Numbered from the stretch's first letter, positions 36,075-44,934 are shown. The stretch: 64,000 nt of DNA from Hydrogenophaga sp. (GCA_021154985.1 JAJNQE010000139.1:1-64000); one strand, 5' to 3'. Numbers and translations: made by a program. Notes: a model not told the origin generated them from the letters alone.

Positions 36075-36878
36075 TCACTCCTTGTAGTACACGACCTGGT
36101 GGGTGGTGGCCAGCAGCTGGCCCGCTTCGCTCCACACCTGCGCGGTCTGGTCGAAGAAGCCGTTGCGAAACGCCTGGGCTTGCGCCTGGCCCAACAGCCA
36201 TCCGGTACCGACTTCGGCCAGTTGCCCCGAGCCCGCATGGAAATAGACGGTCATGGACACGGTGCCCGCCGGCACCCGCGTGGCGCGGCGCAGCCACACG
36301 CGGGGGTAGAACACGTCTGCCATGGCGGCGAGGCTGCAGAAGTCGAGCGCGCGCGCGGGCTCGTCGCGCATCCACAGCGTGCTGCGGCTGGCGTCACCGC
36401 TGCCGTCCCACGCGGTGGGAATGGCGCCCTCAGTGATGCGGATGTCGTAGCGCTTCACCCACTCCACCGCCGCCGCCATGTTGGGCTTGCCCACCGCTTC
36501 GGGCGTGGGCATGTCGGGTGCAGCCAGTTCGTCCACACCCCAGGTCTCGCGGCGCGCAGCGGTGAGGGCGGTGGCGGTGAGCACGGTCTCGCCCGCCTGC
36601 ACGATCTCCACCACCCAGTGCTGCGTGGAACGGTTGGTGCGGGCGGGGCGCGCGGTCACGTCAAAAGGTCCATCGGCCAGTGCCGTAGCGTAGTTCACCG
36701 TGAGCGCCACCGGCTCACCCAGCAGTGCAGGATGTTGCAACACCGCGCCCAGCGCGGTGGCAGCCGTGACGCCGCCGAACGGCCCGACCATGTTGGCGTA
36801 GGCGGGGGCCGTCGCGCCAACGAAGCGATGTTCGCCGTTGGATTGCAGGGCGACAGCTTCGTCGAACGGATGCTTCAC
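36075..36878 (-). CDS. TesB-like acyl-CoA thioesterase (double hotdog)
   Basis: A 267-residue double-hotdog thioesterase. The N-terminal half holds PAYANMVGPFGGVTAA and the second AGTVSMTVYFHAGSGQL and QAQAFRNGFFDQTAQVW, as in the acyl-CoA thioesterase II/TesB-like group. Start is GTG 36878, immediately after the thiolase stop (36881), so the genes are co-transcribed. It would release free fatty acids during beta-oxidation. Confidence 0.82.
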   Translation of the reverse strand: MKHPFDEAVALQSNGEHRFVGATAPAYANMVGPFGGVTAATALGAVLQHPALLGEPVALTVNYATALADGPFDVTARPARTNRSTQHWVVEIVQAGETVLTATALTAARRETWGVDELAAPDMPTPEAVGKPNMAAAVEWVKRYDIRITEGAIPTAWDGSGDASRSTLWMRDEPARALDFCSLAAMADVFYPRVWLRRATRVPAGTVSMTVYFHAGSGQLAEVGTGWLLGQAQAQAFRNGFFDQTAQVWSEAGQLLATTHQVVYYKE

Positions 36879-36880
36879 CT

Positions 36881-38089
36881 TCAGACCCTTTCAATGATGC
36901 CTGCAGCGCCCTGCCCCATGCCCACGCACATGGTGACCATGCCGTAGCGCTTGTTGTGCCGCTTGAGCGCGTGCACCACGGTGGCCGCGCGGATGGCGCC
37001 GGTGGCGCCCAGCGGGTGGCCCAGCGCAATCGCGCCGCCCATGGGGTTGACCTTGCTCGGGTCCAGGCCCAGCGTGTTCATGACGGCCAGCGACTGTGCG
37101 GCAAAGGCTTCGTTGAGCTCGAACCAGTCGATGTCGTCCTGCTTCAGACCGGCGTATTTCAGCGCGGCCGGAATCGCCTCGATCGGGCCCACACCCATGA
37201 TGTGCGGTGGCACACCGCGCGAGGCGTAGCTCACAAAACGCGCCAGTGGCGTGAGGCCAAAGCGCTTCACAGCCGATTCGCTGGCCAGGATCAGCGCGCC
37301 CGCGCCGTCGCTCGTTTGCGAGCTGTTGCCCGCCGTGACCGAGCCGCGCGCGGCAAACACCGTGCGCAGCTTGGCCAGGCCTTCGAGCGAGGTGTCGGGC
37401 CGCGCGCCTTCGTCCAGGCTCACGGTCCGGGTGGTGGTGCTCACCTCGGCACTCTCCAGGTCGACGCTGCGCTCGGTCACTTCCACCGGCGTGATCTCCT
37501 CGGTGAACTCGCCGTTTTTCATGGCCAGCACGGCACGTTGGTGCGACTGCACGGCAAACGCGTCCTGCGCGTCGCGCGACACCTTCCACTGCTGCGCCAC
37601 CTTCTCGGCGGTGAGGCCCATGCCGTAGGCAATGCCGTAGTTCTCCACGTCGTCGGTGTTGGTGAAGATGGTGGGCGAGAGGCTGGGCGAGTTGCCCATC
37701 ATGGGCACCATGCTCATGCTCTCGGTGCCGGCTGCGATCATCACGTCGGCCTCGCCCACGCGGATGCGGTCGGCCGCCATCTGCAGGGCCGAGAGGCCCG
37801 ACGCGCAAAAGCGGTTGACGGTGATGCCGCCCACGCTGTGCGGCAGGCCGGCCAGGATGGCACCGATGCGCGCCACGTTCAGGCCTTGCTGCGCTTCGGG
37901 AATGGCGCAGCCGCAGATGATGTCTTCGATGGCCTTGGGGTCGAGCGTGGGCACCTGGCTGAGCGCCGAGCGCAGCGCAAGCGCCAGCAGGTCGTCGGGG
38001 CGCAGGTGCTTGAAAGAACCTTTGTGCGAACGGCCGATGGGGGTGCGGGTGGCGGCGACGATGTAGGCGTCTTGAACTTGTTTGCTCAT
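36881..38089 (-). CDS. Acetyl-CoA C-acyltransferase (thiolase II, FadA-like)
   Basis: A 402-residue thiolase. NRFCASGLSALQ contains the nucleophilic Cys, GGAIALGHPLGATGAI the His, and CVGMGQGAA the second Cys near the C-terminus. It cleaves 3-ketoacyl-CoA to acetyl-CoA and shortened acyl-CoA. Start ATG 38089 overlaps the TGA of the upstream DUF559 gene (ATGA). Its natural partner FadN-like enzyme is the next gene upstream beyond the DUF559 insertion. Confidence 0.9.
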   Translation of the reverse strand: MSKQVQDAYIVAATRTPIGRSHKGSFKHLRPDDLLALALRSALSQVPTLDPKAIEDIICGCAIPEAQQGLNVARIGAILAGLPHSVGGITVNRFCASGLSALQMAADRIRVGEADVMIAAGTESMSMVPMMGNSPSLSPTIFTNTDDVENYGIAYGMGLTAEKVAQQWKVSRDAQDAFAVQSHQRAVLAMKNGEFTEEITPVEVTERSVDLESAEVSTTTRTVSLDEGARPDTSLEGLAKLRTVFAARGSVTAGNSSQTSDGAGALILASESAVKRFGLTPLARFVSYASRGVPPHIMGVGPIEAIPAALKYAGLKQDDIDWFELNEAFAAQSLAVMNTLGLDPSKVNPMGGAIALGHPLGATGAIRAATVVHALKRHNKRYGMVTMCVGMGQGAAGIIERV

Positions 38090-38508
38090 GAATTCGCTCC
38101 TTGTGCGATGTCTTGCTCCTTCCCCCTCTGGGGGAAGGCAGGGATGGGGGCCACGCCCGCCAACGTGTTGAGTTGATGAAGAATGGCGCTCAGCACGCCA
38201 TCAAGGTTTTGAAACGGAGCGCTGGATGGGAAACGCAACACAGCAAATTCCTGGGACTTGAAGAACGCGTCCCGAGCACAGTCGTAGGCTTGGTTGTCCG
38301 CGTGCTGCGAACCGTCGAGTTCGACGATCAGCTTCGGCTCAAGGCAGGCGAAGTCGGCGATGTAGTTGCCCAGCGGGTGCTGGCGGCGGAACTTGAAACC
38401 CAGCTGCTCACCCCGAAGCCCCGACCAGAGCTTGCGCTCTGAATCGGTCATGTCCCGCCGCAAGCTGCGGGCGTGGACTCTGGCTTTGGGGGTGGCCTGG
38501 TTTTGCAT
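38086..38508 (-). CDS. DUF559 (Vsr-like nuclease fold) protein flanked by repeats
   Basis: A 140-residue protein of DUF559, a compact PD-(D/E)XK-type endonuclease-like domain: KARVHARSLRRDMTDSERKLW, RQHPLGNYIADFACLEPKLI and VELDGSQHADNQAYD, the last two carrying the acidic core and QxD-like element. It lies between the FadN and thiolase genes and overlaps the thiolase start (ATGA), yet shows no link to fatty-acid metabolism. Its own 3' end is a repeat unit (PIPAFPQRGKEQ is repeat-encoded), and an inverted pair of the same repeat stands just upstream of its start, so it was probably inserted by a repeat-associated process. Confidence 0.8.
   Translation of the reverse strand: MQNQATPKARVHARSLRRDMTDSERKLWSGLRGEQLGFKFRRQHPLGNYIADFACLEPKLIVELDGSQHADNQAYDCARDAFFKSQEFAVLRFPSSAPFQNLDGVLSAILHQLNTLAGVAPIPAFPQRGKEQDIAQGANS
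38116..38152 (+). repeat. CCTTCCCCCTCTGGGGGAAGG repeat, copy 1 (inside DUF559 gene)
   Basis: Begins with CTCC, has the palindrome CTTCCCCCTCTGGGGGAAGG and the tail CAGGGATGGGGGCC. It encodes the last residues of the DUF559 protein on the opposite strand. Confidence 0.8.
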
Positions 38509-38530
38509 GGTTGTTTGTTTGGCTGGCGGA

Positions 38531-38622
38531 GAGCCCCCATCCCTACCTTCCCCCAGAGGGGGAAGGGGTCAGACGGGTTCCGCTCCTTCCCCCTCTGGGG
38601 GAAGGCCGGGATGGGGGCCTGC
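38531..38622. repeat. Inverted pair of the same repeat
   Basis: Copy 2 (38531-38568) is inverted and copy 3 (38581-38622) is in the orientation of copy 1, each with a CTTCCCC...GGGGAAGG dyad and the GGGATGGGGGC tail pointing outward. The two together make a large palindrome upstream of the DUF559 start (38508) and just before the FadN stop (38638). Confidence 0.8.
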
Positions 38623-38637
38623 ACGCCAAAAACATCA

Positions 38638-41037
38638 TCAATTCCGAACCGGCTTGCCCGTGTTCAGCATCCCCAGAATCCGCTCCTGCGTCTTGGGATG
38701 CACGATCAGCGAGCAGAAAGCCCGGCGCTCCAGCGTCATCAAGTAGTCCTCGCTCACCAGCGTGCCAGGCTCCACGTCGCCACCGGTCACCACATTCGCG
38801 ATCAGCGAAGCGATGTGGAAGTCGTGCTGGCTGATGAAGCCGCCGTCTCGCATGTTGACCAGGCTGCCCAGGATGGTGGCCCGTCCGTCGCGGCCGGCCA
38901 CCGGGAACAGGCGCTTGTGCGGCGCACGGTAGCCCCCAACGAACAGGCTCTTCGCTTCGTTGATGGCCACATACAGCAGCTCGTCCTTGTGCGGCACGAT
39001 CACATCCGAGTGCAGCACGTAGCCCAGCTTGCGGGACTCCAGTGCGCTGGTGCCGACCTTGGCCATGGCCGCGGCGGTGAAGCCTTCGGTGAGGAAAGGC
39101 AACAGGTCTTTGCCGGTGGAGGTTTCGGCGTTCTCCGCCGCACGGCGCGCGATATAGGTCAGGCCGCCGGCGCCGGGCACCAAACCAACACCTACCTCCA
39201 CCAGGCCGATGTAGCTTTCCATGTGGACCACGCGGCGCGCGCTGTAGACCGCCATCTCGCAGCCACCGCCCAACGCCAGGCCACGAATGGCAGACACCAC
39301 CGGCACGTTGGCGTAACGCAGGCGCAGCATGGTCTGCTGCATGAAACCTTCGGCGCCTTCGATGGCGCTCACGCCCACGGCCATGAAAGCCGGCAGCATG
39401 GCCTGCAAATCCGCACCGGCGCTGAAGGGCTCGTCGCCCGACCAGATGACCAGGCCCTGGTAGTCCTTCTCGGCCAGATCCACGGCAGCCATCAGGCCCT
39501 CGCACACCTCGGGGCTGATGGCGTGCATCTTGGTCTTGATGCTGGCGATCAGCACCTGCCCGTCCAGGGTCCAGACGCGGATCGAATCGTTTTCTTCGAT
39601 CGTGGTGCCGGCGGTCTCGAACTTCGCACCCGCTTCGCCGAGCAGCAGCTCGGGGAAGTGCTGGCGACCGTAAACCGGCAGCTCACGGCGCGCATCAAAC
39701 GTGCCTGTGGTCGGGTTCCACGAACTTTGAGCCGTGTGCACACCACCGGCCTCGGCCACCGGGCCCTTGAACACCCACGCGGGCAGCGGCGCCTTGCTCA
39801 GCGCCTTGCCCGCGTCGATGTCTTCCTGGATCATTTTTGCGACTTCAAGCCACCCGGCTTCTTGCCAAAGCTCGAACGGGCCCTGCTTCATGCCGAAGCC
39901 CCAGCGCATGGCCTGGTCCACGTCGCGCGCGGTGTCGGCGATGGTGGCCAGGTGCACGGCCGCGTAGTGGAAGCTGTTTCGCAGAATCGCCCAAAGAAAC
40001 TGACCTTGTGGGCCTTCGGCGTTGCGCAGCAGCTTCAGGCGCTCGGCCGCGGGGCGCTTGAGCATGCGGCCGTAGACCTCGTCGGCCTTCTCCCCCGCGG
40101 GCACGTAGTCTTCACTGTCCAGATCGAAGCGCATGATGTCGCGCCCGACCTTCTTGAAGAAACCGGCCTTGGTCTTCTGGCCCAGGTTCTTCAGTTCAAG
40201 CAGCTTGGCCAGCACGGGTGGCGTACCGAAGCTGCCGTAGAACGGGTCGGTGTCGATGCTCAGGTTGTCCTGCAGGGTCTTGACCACGTGGGCCATGGTG
40301 TCCAGACCCACCACGTCGGCGGTGCGGAAGGTACCGCTGCTGGCGCGGCCCAGGCGCTTGCCGGTGAGGTCGTCCACCACATCAAAGGTCAGGCCGAAGT
40401 TCTCCACCTCTTTCATCGTGGCCAGCATGCCGGCGATGCCGATGCGGTTGGCGACGAAGTTGGGCGTGTCCTTGGCGCGCACGACGCCCTTGCCCAGACC
40501 GCTGGTGACGAAGGTCTCCAGGTCGTTGAGGATCTGCGGCTCGGTGGTGGGCGTGGCGATCAGTTCCACCAGCGTCATGTAGCGCGGCGGGTTGAAGAAG
40601 TGGATGCCGCAGAAGCGCGGCTTGATCGCATCGGGCAGCACTTCGCTGAGCTTGGTGATCGACAGGCCCGATGTGTTGGACGCGACGATGGCGTGCGGCG
40701 CGATGAAGGGCGCGATCTTCGTATAGAGGTCGAGCTTCCAGTCCATGCGCTCGGCGATGGCCTCGATGATCAGATCGCAGTCCTTCAACTGCTCCATGTG
40801 CTCCTCGTAGTTGGCCTGGCCGATCAGGTCGGCATCGGACGCTACACCCAGCGGCGAAGGCTTGAGCTTCTTGAGGTTGTCGATGGCGCGGGTGACGATG
40901 CCGTTCTTCGGGCCTTCCTTGGCCGGGAGATCAAAGAGGACGACAGGCACCTTGACGTTGACCAGGTGCGCAGCGATCTGCGCGCCCATCACGCCCGCGC
41001 CGAGCACGGCGACTTTTTTCACTTGAAATCGGTTCAT
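38638..41037 (-). CDS. 3-hydroxyacyl-CoA dehydrogenase/enoyl-CoA hydratase fusion (FadN-like)
   Basis: A 799-residue bifunctional beta-oxidation enzyme in the FadN order: the NAD-binding dehydrogenase first (VAVLGAGVMGAQIAAHL, 9-25; HFFNPPRYMTLVE), and the enoyl-CoA hydratase at the C-terminus (SGDEPFSAGADL; GLALGGGCEMAV). This is the reverse of classical FadB. It hydrates enoyl-CoA and oxidises the hydroxyacyl-CoA. Start at 41037 (MNRFQVKKVAV). It ends 16 bases before the repeat pair, so read-through to the thiolase gene must cross the DUF559 insertion. Confidence 0.9.
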   Translation of the reverse strand: MNRFQVKKVAVLGAGVMGAQIAAHLVNVKVPVVLFDLPAKEGPKNGIVTRAIDNLKKLKPSPLGVASDADLIGQANYEEHMEQLKDCDLIIEAIAERMDWKLDLYTKIAPFIAPHAIVASNTSGLSITKLSEVLPDAIKPRFCGIHFFNPPRYMTLVELIATPTTEPQILNDLETFVTSGLGKGVVRAKDTPNFVANRIGIAGMLATMKEVENFGLTFDVVDDLTGKRLGRASSGTFRTADVVGLDTMAHVVKTLQDNLSIDTDPFYGSFGTPPVLAKLLELKNLGQKTKAGFFKKVGRDIMRFDLDSEDYVPAGEKADEVYGRMLKRPAAERLKLLRNAEGPQGQFLWAILRNSFHYAAVHLATIADTARDVDQAMRWGFGMKQGPFELWQEAGWLEVAKMIQEDIDAGKALSKAPLPAWVFKGPVAEAGGVHTAQSSWNPTTGTFDARRELPVYGRQHFPELLLGEAGAKFETAGTTIEENDSIRVWTLDGQVLIASIKTKMHAISPEVCEGLMAAVDLAEKDYQGLVIWSGDEPFSAGADLQAMLPAFMAVGVSAIEGAEGFMQQTMLRLRYANVPVVSAIRGLALGGGCEMAVYSARRVVHMESYIGLVEVGVGLVPGAGGLTYIARRAAENAETSTGKDLLPFLTEGFTAAAMAKVGTSALESRKLGYVLHSDVIVPHKDELLYVAINEAKSLFVGGYRAPHKRLFPVAGRDGRATILGSLVNMRDGGFISQHDFHIASLIANVVTGGDVEPGTLVSEDYLMTLERRAFCSLIVHPKTQERILGMLNTGKPVRN

Positions 41038-41068
41038 TGTTTTTCCATGAATGGGGAGAGGCTCGCGG

Positions 41069-41506
41069 TCACTCGACGCGCAACCAGACTTGCGTTCGGT
41101 AGAACGGGCCGATGTAGCCGCGCATCTCCAGCTTCTTGCCGTCTTCGACCGGCTTGAGGCGCGTGCGGTAGACCTTGCCGTTGTTCGGGTCGACGATGGT
41201 GCCGCCCTCGAACACGGAGGCATCGCCGTCGCTGGCCTTGAGGTTGCGCAGAATGGTCATGCCCAGCACGGGCTTGTCCTTGCGATCGTCGGTGCACTTG
41301 TCGCACACCGCGTCTTGTTTGCTGTCGGGGTCCAGCAGCTTCTCGATGGTGCCGCTGAAGACGCCGTTGCTCTCCTTGATCCGCACCAGGGACTTTTCCT
41401 TCTTCGTGTCGTCGTCGATGGTCTTCCACAGACCGACGGGCGACATCTGCGCAAACGCATGGCCGGTGAACACAAGCAGCGAAGCAACAAGGGTTGTCCT
41501 GATCAT
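41069..41506 (-). CDS. DUF2147 exported protein
   Basis: A 145-residue secreted protein. Signal peptide MIRTTLVASLLVFTGHAFA, then SPVGLWKTIDDDTKKEKSLVRI, CDKCTDDRKDKPVLGMTIL and GYIGPFYRTQVWLRV, typical of DUF2147, a small lipocalin-like/beta-barrel family of unknown function found in beta-proteobacterial fatty-acid loci. It lies between the FadN-like and acyl-CoA dehydrogenase genes with 31 and 34 bases to each side, so it belongs to the operon. A link to lipid handling is inferred only from position. Confidence 0.88.
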   Translation of the reverse strand: MIRTTLVASLLVFTGHAFAQMSPVGLWKTIDDDTKKEKSLVRIKESNGVFSGTIEKLLDPDSKQDAVCDKCTDDRKDKPVLGMTILRNLKASDGDASVFEGGTIVDPNNGKVYRTRLKPVEDGKKLEMRGYIGPFYRTQVWLRVE

Positions 41507-41540
41507 CGAAGTCTCCTGGTGGTGGTCGTTCAAGGGAGGG

Positions 41541-43337
41541 TCACGCCAGCGCCGCGTCGGTGTCCATCAACACCTTCGAACCCGAGCGCGCGGTGCGCAT
41601 CAGCGTTGCGGTCTCGGGGAACAGCTTGGCGAAGTAGAAACGCGCGGTCTGCAGCTTGGCCACGTAGAACGGATCGGTGTTGCCGGCAGCGATCTCGCGC
41701 AGCGCCACTTGCGCCATGCGGGCCCAGAAGTAGCCGAACACCAGGTGCCCGGCCACGCGCAAGTAATCCACCGCTGCTGCGCCCACTTCGTCGGCGTTCT
41801 GCAGGCCCTTGAAGCCGATCTCGGTGGTGAACTTGGTGATCTGCTCACCCAGCACCGCCAGCGGGTTGATGAATTCGGCCATCTTTTCGTTGACGCCCTC
41901 TTCCATCACCAGCGCGCCCACCAGCTTGCCGAACTTCTTCAGCGTGGCGCCGTTGTTGCCCAGCACCTTGCGGCCCAGCAGGTCCAGGCTCTGGATGGTG
42001 TTGGTGCCCTCGTAGATCATGTTGATGCGGGCATCGCGCACGAACTGTTCCATGCCCCATTCCTTGATGTAGCCGTGGCCACCAAACACCTGCTGGCACT
42101 GGGTCGCTGCGTTGTAGCCGTTGTCGGTGAGGAAAGCCTTGGTGATGGGGGTGAGCAGCGAGAGCATGTCGTCGCTGTCCTTGCGCACTTTCTCGTCGGG
42201 GTGACCGTGCACCTTCTCCAGCAGCACCGAGCAGAAGATGGCCAGCGCACGGCCGCCTTCGGCGTAGGCCTTGGCGGTCAGCAGCATGCGGCGCACGTCG
42301 GGGTGCACGATGATCGGGTCTGCCGGCTTGTCCTTGGCCTTGGGGCCGGTCAGGCTGCGCATCTGGATGCGGTCTTTCGCATACGCCAGTGCGTTCTGGT
42401 ACGCCACTTCCGTCAAGCCCAGACTCTGGTTGCCCACGCCCAGGCGCGCGGCGTTCATCATCACGAACATGCCCTGCATGCCCTTGTTGGGCTGGCCCAC
42501 CATCGTGCCGATGGCGCCGTCCATCACGATCTGCGCGGTGGCGTTGCCGTGGATGCCCATCTTGTGCTCCAGGCCGCCGCAGTAGATGCCGTTGCGCTCG
42601 CCCAGGGTGCCGTCCTTGTTCACGTTGAACTTGGGCACGATGAACAGGCTCACGCCCTTGATGCCGGGGGGCGCGTCGGGCAGGCGGGCCAGCACCAGGT
42701 GGATGATGTTCTCGGCCATGTCGTGTTCACCGGCGCTGATGAAGATCTTGTTGCCGGTGAGCTTGTAGGTGCCGTCGGGCTGCGGTTCGGCCTTGGTGCG
42801 CATGAGGCCCAGATCGGTGCCGCAGTGCGGCTCGGTCAGGCACATGGTGCCGGTCCATTCACCACTGGTCATCTTGTGCAGGTAGGTGGCCTTCTGCTCG
42901 TCGGTGCCGAAGGTGTGCAGCGAGGCGTAAGCGCCGTGCGTGAGGCCGGGGTACATGGTCCAGGCCTGGTTGGCCGAGTTCATCATTTCATACATGCACT
43001 GGTTCACCACCAGCGGCAGGCCCTGGCCGCCGAATGCCGGGTCGCACGAGAGCGCCGCCCAGCCACCGTCCACATAGGTCTTGTAGGCCTCCTTGAAGCC
43101 CTTGGGCGTGGTGACTTCGTGCGTTTTCTGGTCGAGCTTGCAGCCCTCGGTATCGCCGCTGATGTTCAGCGGGAAGATCACCTGCGAGGCGAACTTGCCG
43201 CCTTCTTCGAGCACCGCGTTGATGGTGTCGGCGTCGATCTCGGCGTGGGCCGGGATGGCCTTGAGGTCGTCGGTGACCTTGAGCACTTCGTGCATCACAA
43301 ACTGCATGTCTCGCAGGGGCGGGTTGTAAACGGGCAT
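41541..43337 (-). CDS. Long-chain acyl-CoA dehydrogenase (FadE-type)
   Basis: A 598-residue acyl-CoA dehydrogenase of the larger class. MCLTEPHCGTDLGLMRT and KIFISAGEHDMAENI lie in the middle domain; GYIKEWGMEQFVRDARINMIYEGTN has the catalytic-Glu region, followed by an extra C-terminal helical domain as in very-long-chain dehydrogenases. It catalyses the first step of beta-oxidation. Ribosome site CAGGAG is 7 bases upstream of the ATG. It is the first structural gene after the tetR gene in the same direction, with 43 bases between. Confidence 0.88.
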   Translation of the reverse strand: MPVYNPPLRDMQFVMHEVLKVTDDLKAIPAHAEIDADTINAVLEEGGKFASQVIFPLNISGDTEGCKLDQKTHEVTTPKGFKEAYKTYVDGGWAALSCDPAFGGQGLPLVVNQCMYEMMNSANQAWTMYPGLTHGAYASLHTFGTDEQKATYLHKMTSGEWTGTMCLTEPHCGTDLGLMRTKAEPQPDGTYKLTGNKIFISAGEHDMAENIIHLVLARLPDAPPGIKGVSLFIVPKFNVNKDGTLGERNGIYCGGLEHKMGIHGNATAQIVMDGAIGTMVGQPNKGMQGMFVMMNAARLGVGNQSLGLTEVAYQNALAYAKDRIQMRSLTGPKAKDKPADPIIVHPDVRRMLLTAKAYAEGGRALAIFCSVLLEKVHGHPDEKVRKDSDDMLSLLTPITKAFLTDNGYNAATQCQQVFGGHGYIKEWGMEQFVRDARINMIYEGTNTIQSLDLLGRKVLGNNGATLKKFGKLVGALVMEEGVNEKMAEFINPLAVLGEQITKFTTEIGFKGLQNADEVGAAAVDYLRVAGHLVFGYFWARMAQVALREIAAGNTDPFYVAKLQTARFYFAKLFPETATLMRTARSGSKVLMDTDAALA

Positions 43338-43380
43338 GGGGAAACTCCTGTGCTGGGTTTGCGAAAAAACGAAATGGGAA

Positions 43381-44100
43381 TCAGCCCTGCGTGCGTGCAG
43401 GGGCTGGGGATTTGCCGGCGGTTCTGGCCGATGCCTTGCGTGCAACGGGCGTTGCAGCGTTGCTGAAGCGCGTGACGATGTTTTCAAACGCGCGCACCGC
43501 GCGCTGGGCCGAGTCGGGGCTGCGCAGGAAACGCGCTTCGTAATGCAAGGCCAGGATCTGCGCGTGGATTTCGAACGCCATCTGCGCGGCGTCGGTGTCG
43601 GGTGCCAGATGGCCTTCTTCAATGGCGATCTCGACCGCGCGGCGCATGGCCGAGAGCCAGGTGTTGACCGAGCTGGCGAGTGCGTCGCGCACCGGACCAG
43701 GCCGGTCGTCAAATTCCACCGCGCCACTGATGTAGATGCAACCCGAGTCGATCTCGACCGAGGTGCGCTTCATCCAGTTGTCGAACAGCCGGCGCAGGCG
43801 CGGCAAGCCGCGCGGGGCATCGATGGCGGGGTAGAACACCTCTTCTTCAAAGCGCGCGTGGTACTCGCGCACCACCGAAATCTGCAACTCCTCACGCGAG
43901 CCGAAGTGGGCAAACACGCCCGACTTGCTCATCTGCATCACCTCGGCCAGCGCCCCGATCGACAGACCTTCCAGACCGATCTGTGTGGCCAGCCCAAGCG
44001 CGGCTTCCACAATGGCGGCTTTGGTCTGCTGGCCTTTTTGCAACGGCTTGTGGCTTGTGTTGTCGGCGCGAGCGCGGCGGGCGGTGGGGGTGGTGCTCAT
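43381..44100 (-). CDS. TetR-family regulator (fatty-acid degradation)
   Basis: A 239-residue TetR protein: HTH region LSIGALAEVMQMSKSGVFAHFGSREEL, then a C-terminal domain of the TetR_C_33-like type (SGCIYISGAVEFDDRPG). It heads the fadE-fadN-fadA operon and probably represses it, with an acyl-CoA as inducer. A perfect operator-like dyad GAACGGTCGTTC lies 32 bases upstream of its start (44132-44143). Confidence 0.88.
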   Translation of the reverse strand: MSTTPTARRARADNTSHKPLQKGQQTKAAIVEAALGLATQIGLEGLSIGALAEVMQMSKSGVFAHFGSREELQISVVREYHARFEEEVFYPAIDAPRGLPRLRRLFDNWMKRTSVEIDSGCIYISGAVEFDDRPGPVRDALASSVNTWLSAMRRAVEIAIEEGHLAPDTDAAQMAFEIHAQILALHYEARFLRSPDSAQRAVRAFENIVTRFSNAATPVARKASARTAGKSPAPARTQG

Positions 44101-44131
44101 GCGGTACGGGGCTGGGGTATTCCAAATAATC

Positions 44132-44143
44132 GAACGGTCGTTC
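44132..44143. promoter_or_regulatory. Palindrome GAACG-GT-CGTTC, TetR/FadR-type operator
   Basis: Perfect 5-bp arms within the longer AATCGAACGGTCGTTCTATT, 32 bases upstream of the tetR start. GAACG...CGTTC dyads are the common binding site of FadR-like TetR repressors of beta-oxidation in beta-proteobacteria; assignment is by form and place. Confidence 0.65.
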
Positions 44144-44223
44144 TATTTTTACCGCAAAACCCGGCCTGTGCGCACAAGCGGCAACTTTTGTGGGGACTTT
44201 GTTTAGGCCTGTGGCCCTAAAAC

Positions 44224-44934
44224 TCAGCGCAGCGCCTCGGGCACCTCGCGCACCACCTCGTCGGCCACCGCCCACACCCGGTCGCCCGGACGCCGCTGGA
44301 TCGGGTGCATGCCGGTGAAGTCGCCGAAGGCGGGTAGCACGCCGACCGGGTGGTGGTCCGGGTCGCCCAGCCAGAAACACGGCAGGCGCAGGCGCTCGCG
44401 GGCGCCGCCTTTCAAACCGATGCACGGATGCAAGTGACCGGCCAGGGTGTAGGCGCCGGGCACGGGTTGCGGTTCGTGGCACAGGGCCCAAGGTCCCATG
44501 AGCCACGGTTCGGTCTGCAGCGCCATGCCCCACTCGGGCGGTGGGTCGCCTGCGGCACGATCGTGGTTGCCGCGCACCAGGTGCACCTGAAGGCCGTGGC
44601 GTTGCTCACGCCATGCGCTGAGGGCTTGCTCGACCACGGCGCTCAGGCCAGCGCTGCGCCCGCGCGCGGCGTGCAGCAGGTCACCCAGGAACACGAGGTG
44701 TTGCACCGGTGTGTTGCCCAGCGAGGCGATGGCATCGCCCAGGGCTTGCAGCGTGGTGGCGGTGGAGCCGGCGGGCACCGGCACGCCCAGGCGGCGAAAG
44801 CTCGCGGCCTTGCCTAGGTGCACATCGGCCACCAGCAGGGCCGCGTGATCCGGGAGCAAGGCTGCGCCCGAGGGGTGCAGCCAGATGGACAACCCCGCCG
44901 CCAGTTGCACCGGCACCCAGGGCGCACGGGGCAT
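44224..44934 (-). CDS. pdeM: Ligase-associated DNA repair phosphoesterase PdeM-like
   Basis: A 236-residue calcineurin-like metallophosphoesterase. ALLVADVHLGKAASFR (DxH), FLGDLLHAARG (GD), LVRGNHDRAA (GNHD) and YTLAGHLHP (GHLHP) are the metal-binding motifs in order. This subgroup is annotated as a ligase-associated DNA damage response endonuclease, usually beside lhr and ligD/ligB. Those genes are absent here; the gene is alone on the minus strand, with a start at 44934 just after the SlmA gene. Role in repair is inferred. Confidence 0.8.
   Translation of the reverse strand: MPRAPWVPVQLAAGLSIWLHPSGAALLPDHAALLVADVHLGKAASFRRLGVPVPAGSTATTLQALGDAIASLGNTPVQHLVFLGDLLHAARGRSAGLSAVVEQALSAWREQRHGLQVHLVRGNHDRAAGDPPPEWGMALQTEPWLMGPWALCHEPQPVPGAYTLAGHLHPCIGLKGGARERLRLPCFWLGDPDHHPVGVLPAFGDFTGMHPIQRRPGDRVWAVADEVVREVPEALR

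Noticed and set aside
33749..36238. Open frame of more than 800 codons on the minus strand opposite the patatin gene
   Set aside because: It is Arg/His-rich, has no domain, and mirrors a clear coding gene; such shadows are common at this GC.
38473..41157. Long plus-strand open frame opposite the FadN-like gene
   Set aside because: Composition is Gln/His/Gly-biased as in antisense frames, and the opposite strand codes for a complete conserved enzyme.
41175..43466. Long plus-strand open frame opposite the acyl-CoA dehydrogenase
   Set aside because: Antisense shadow; the dehydrogenase has strong motifs and a good ribosome site.
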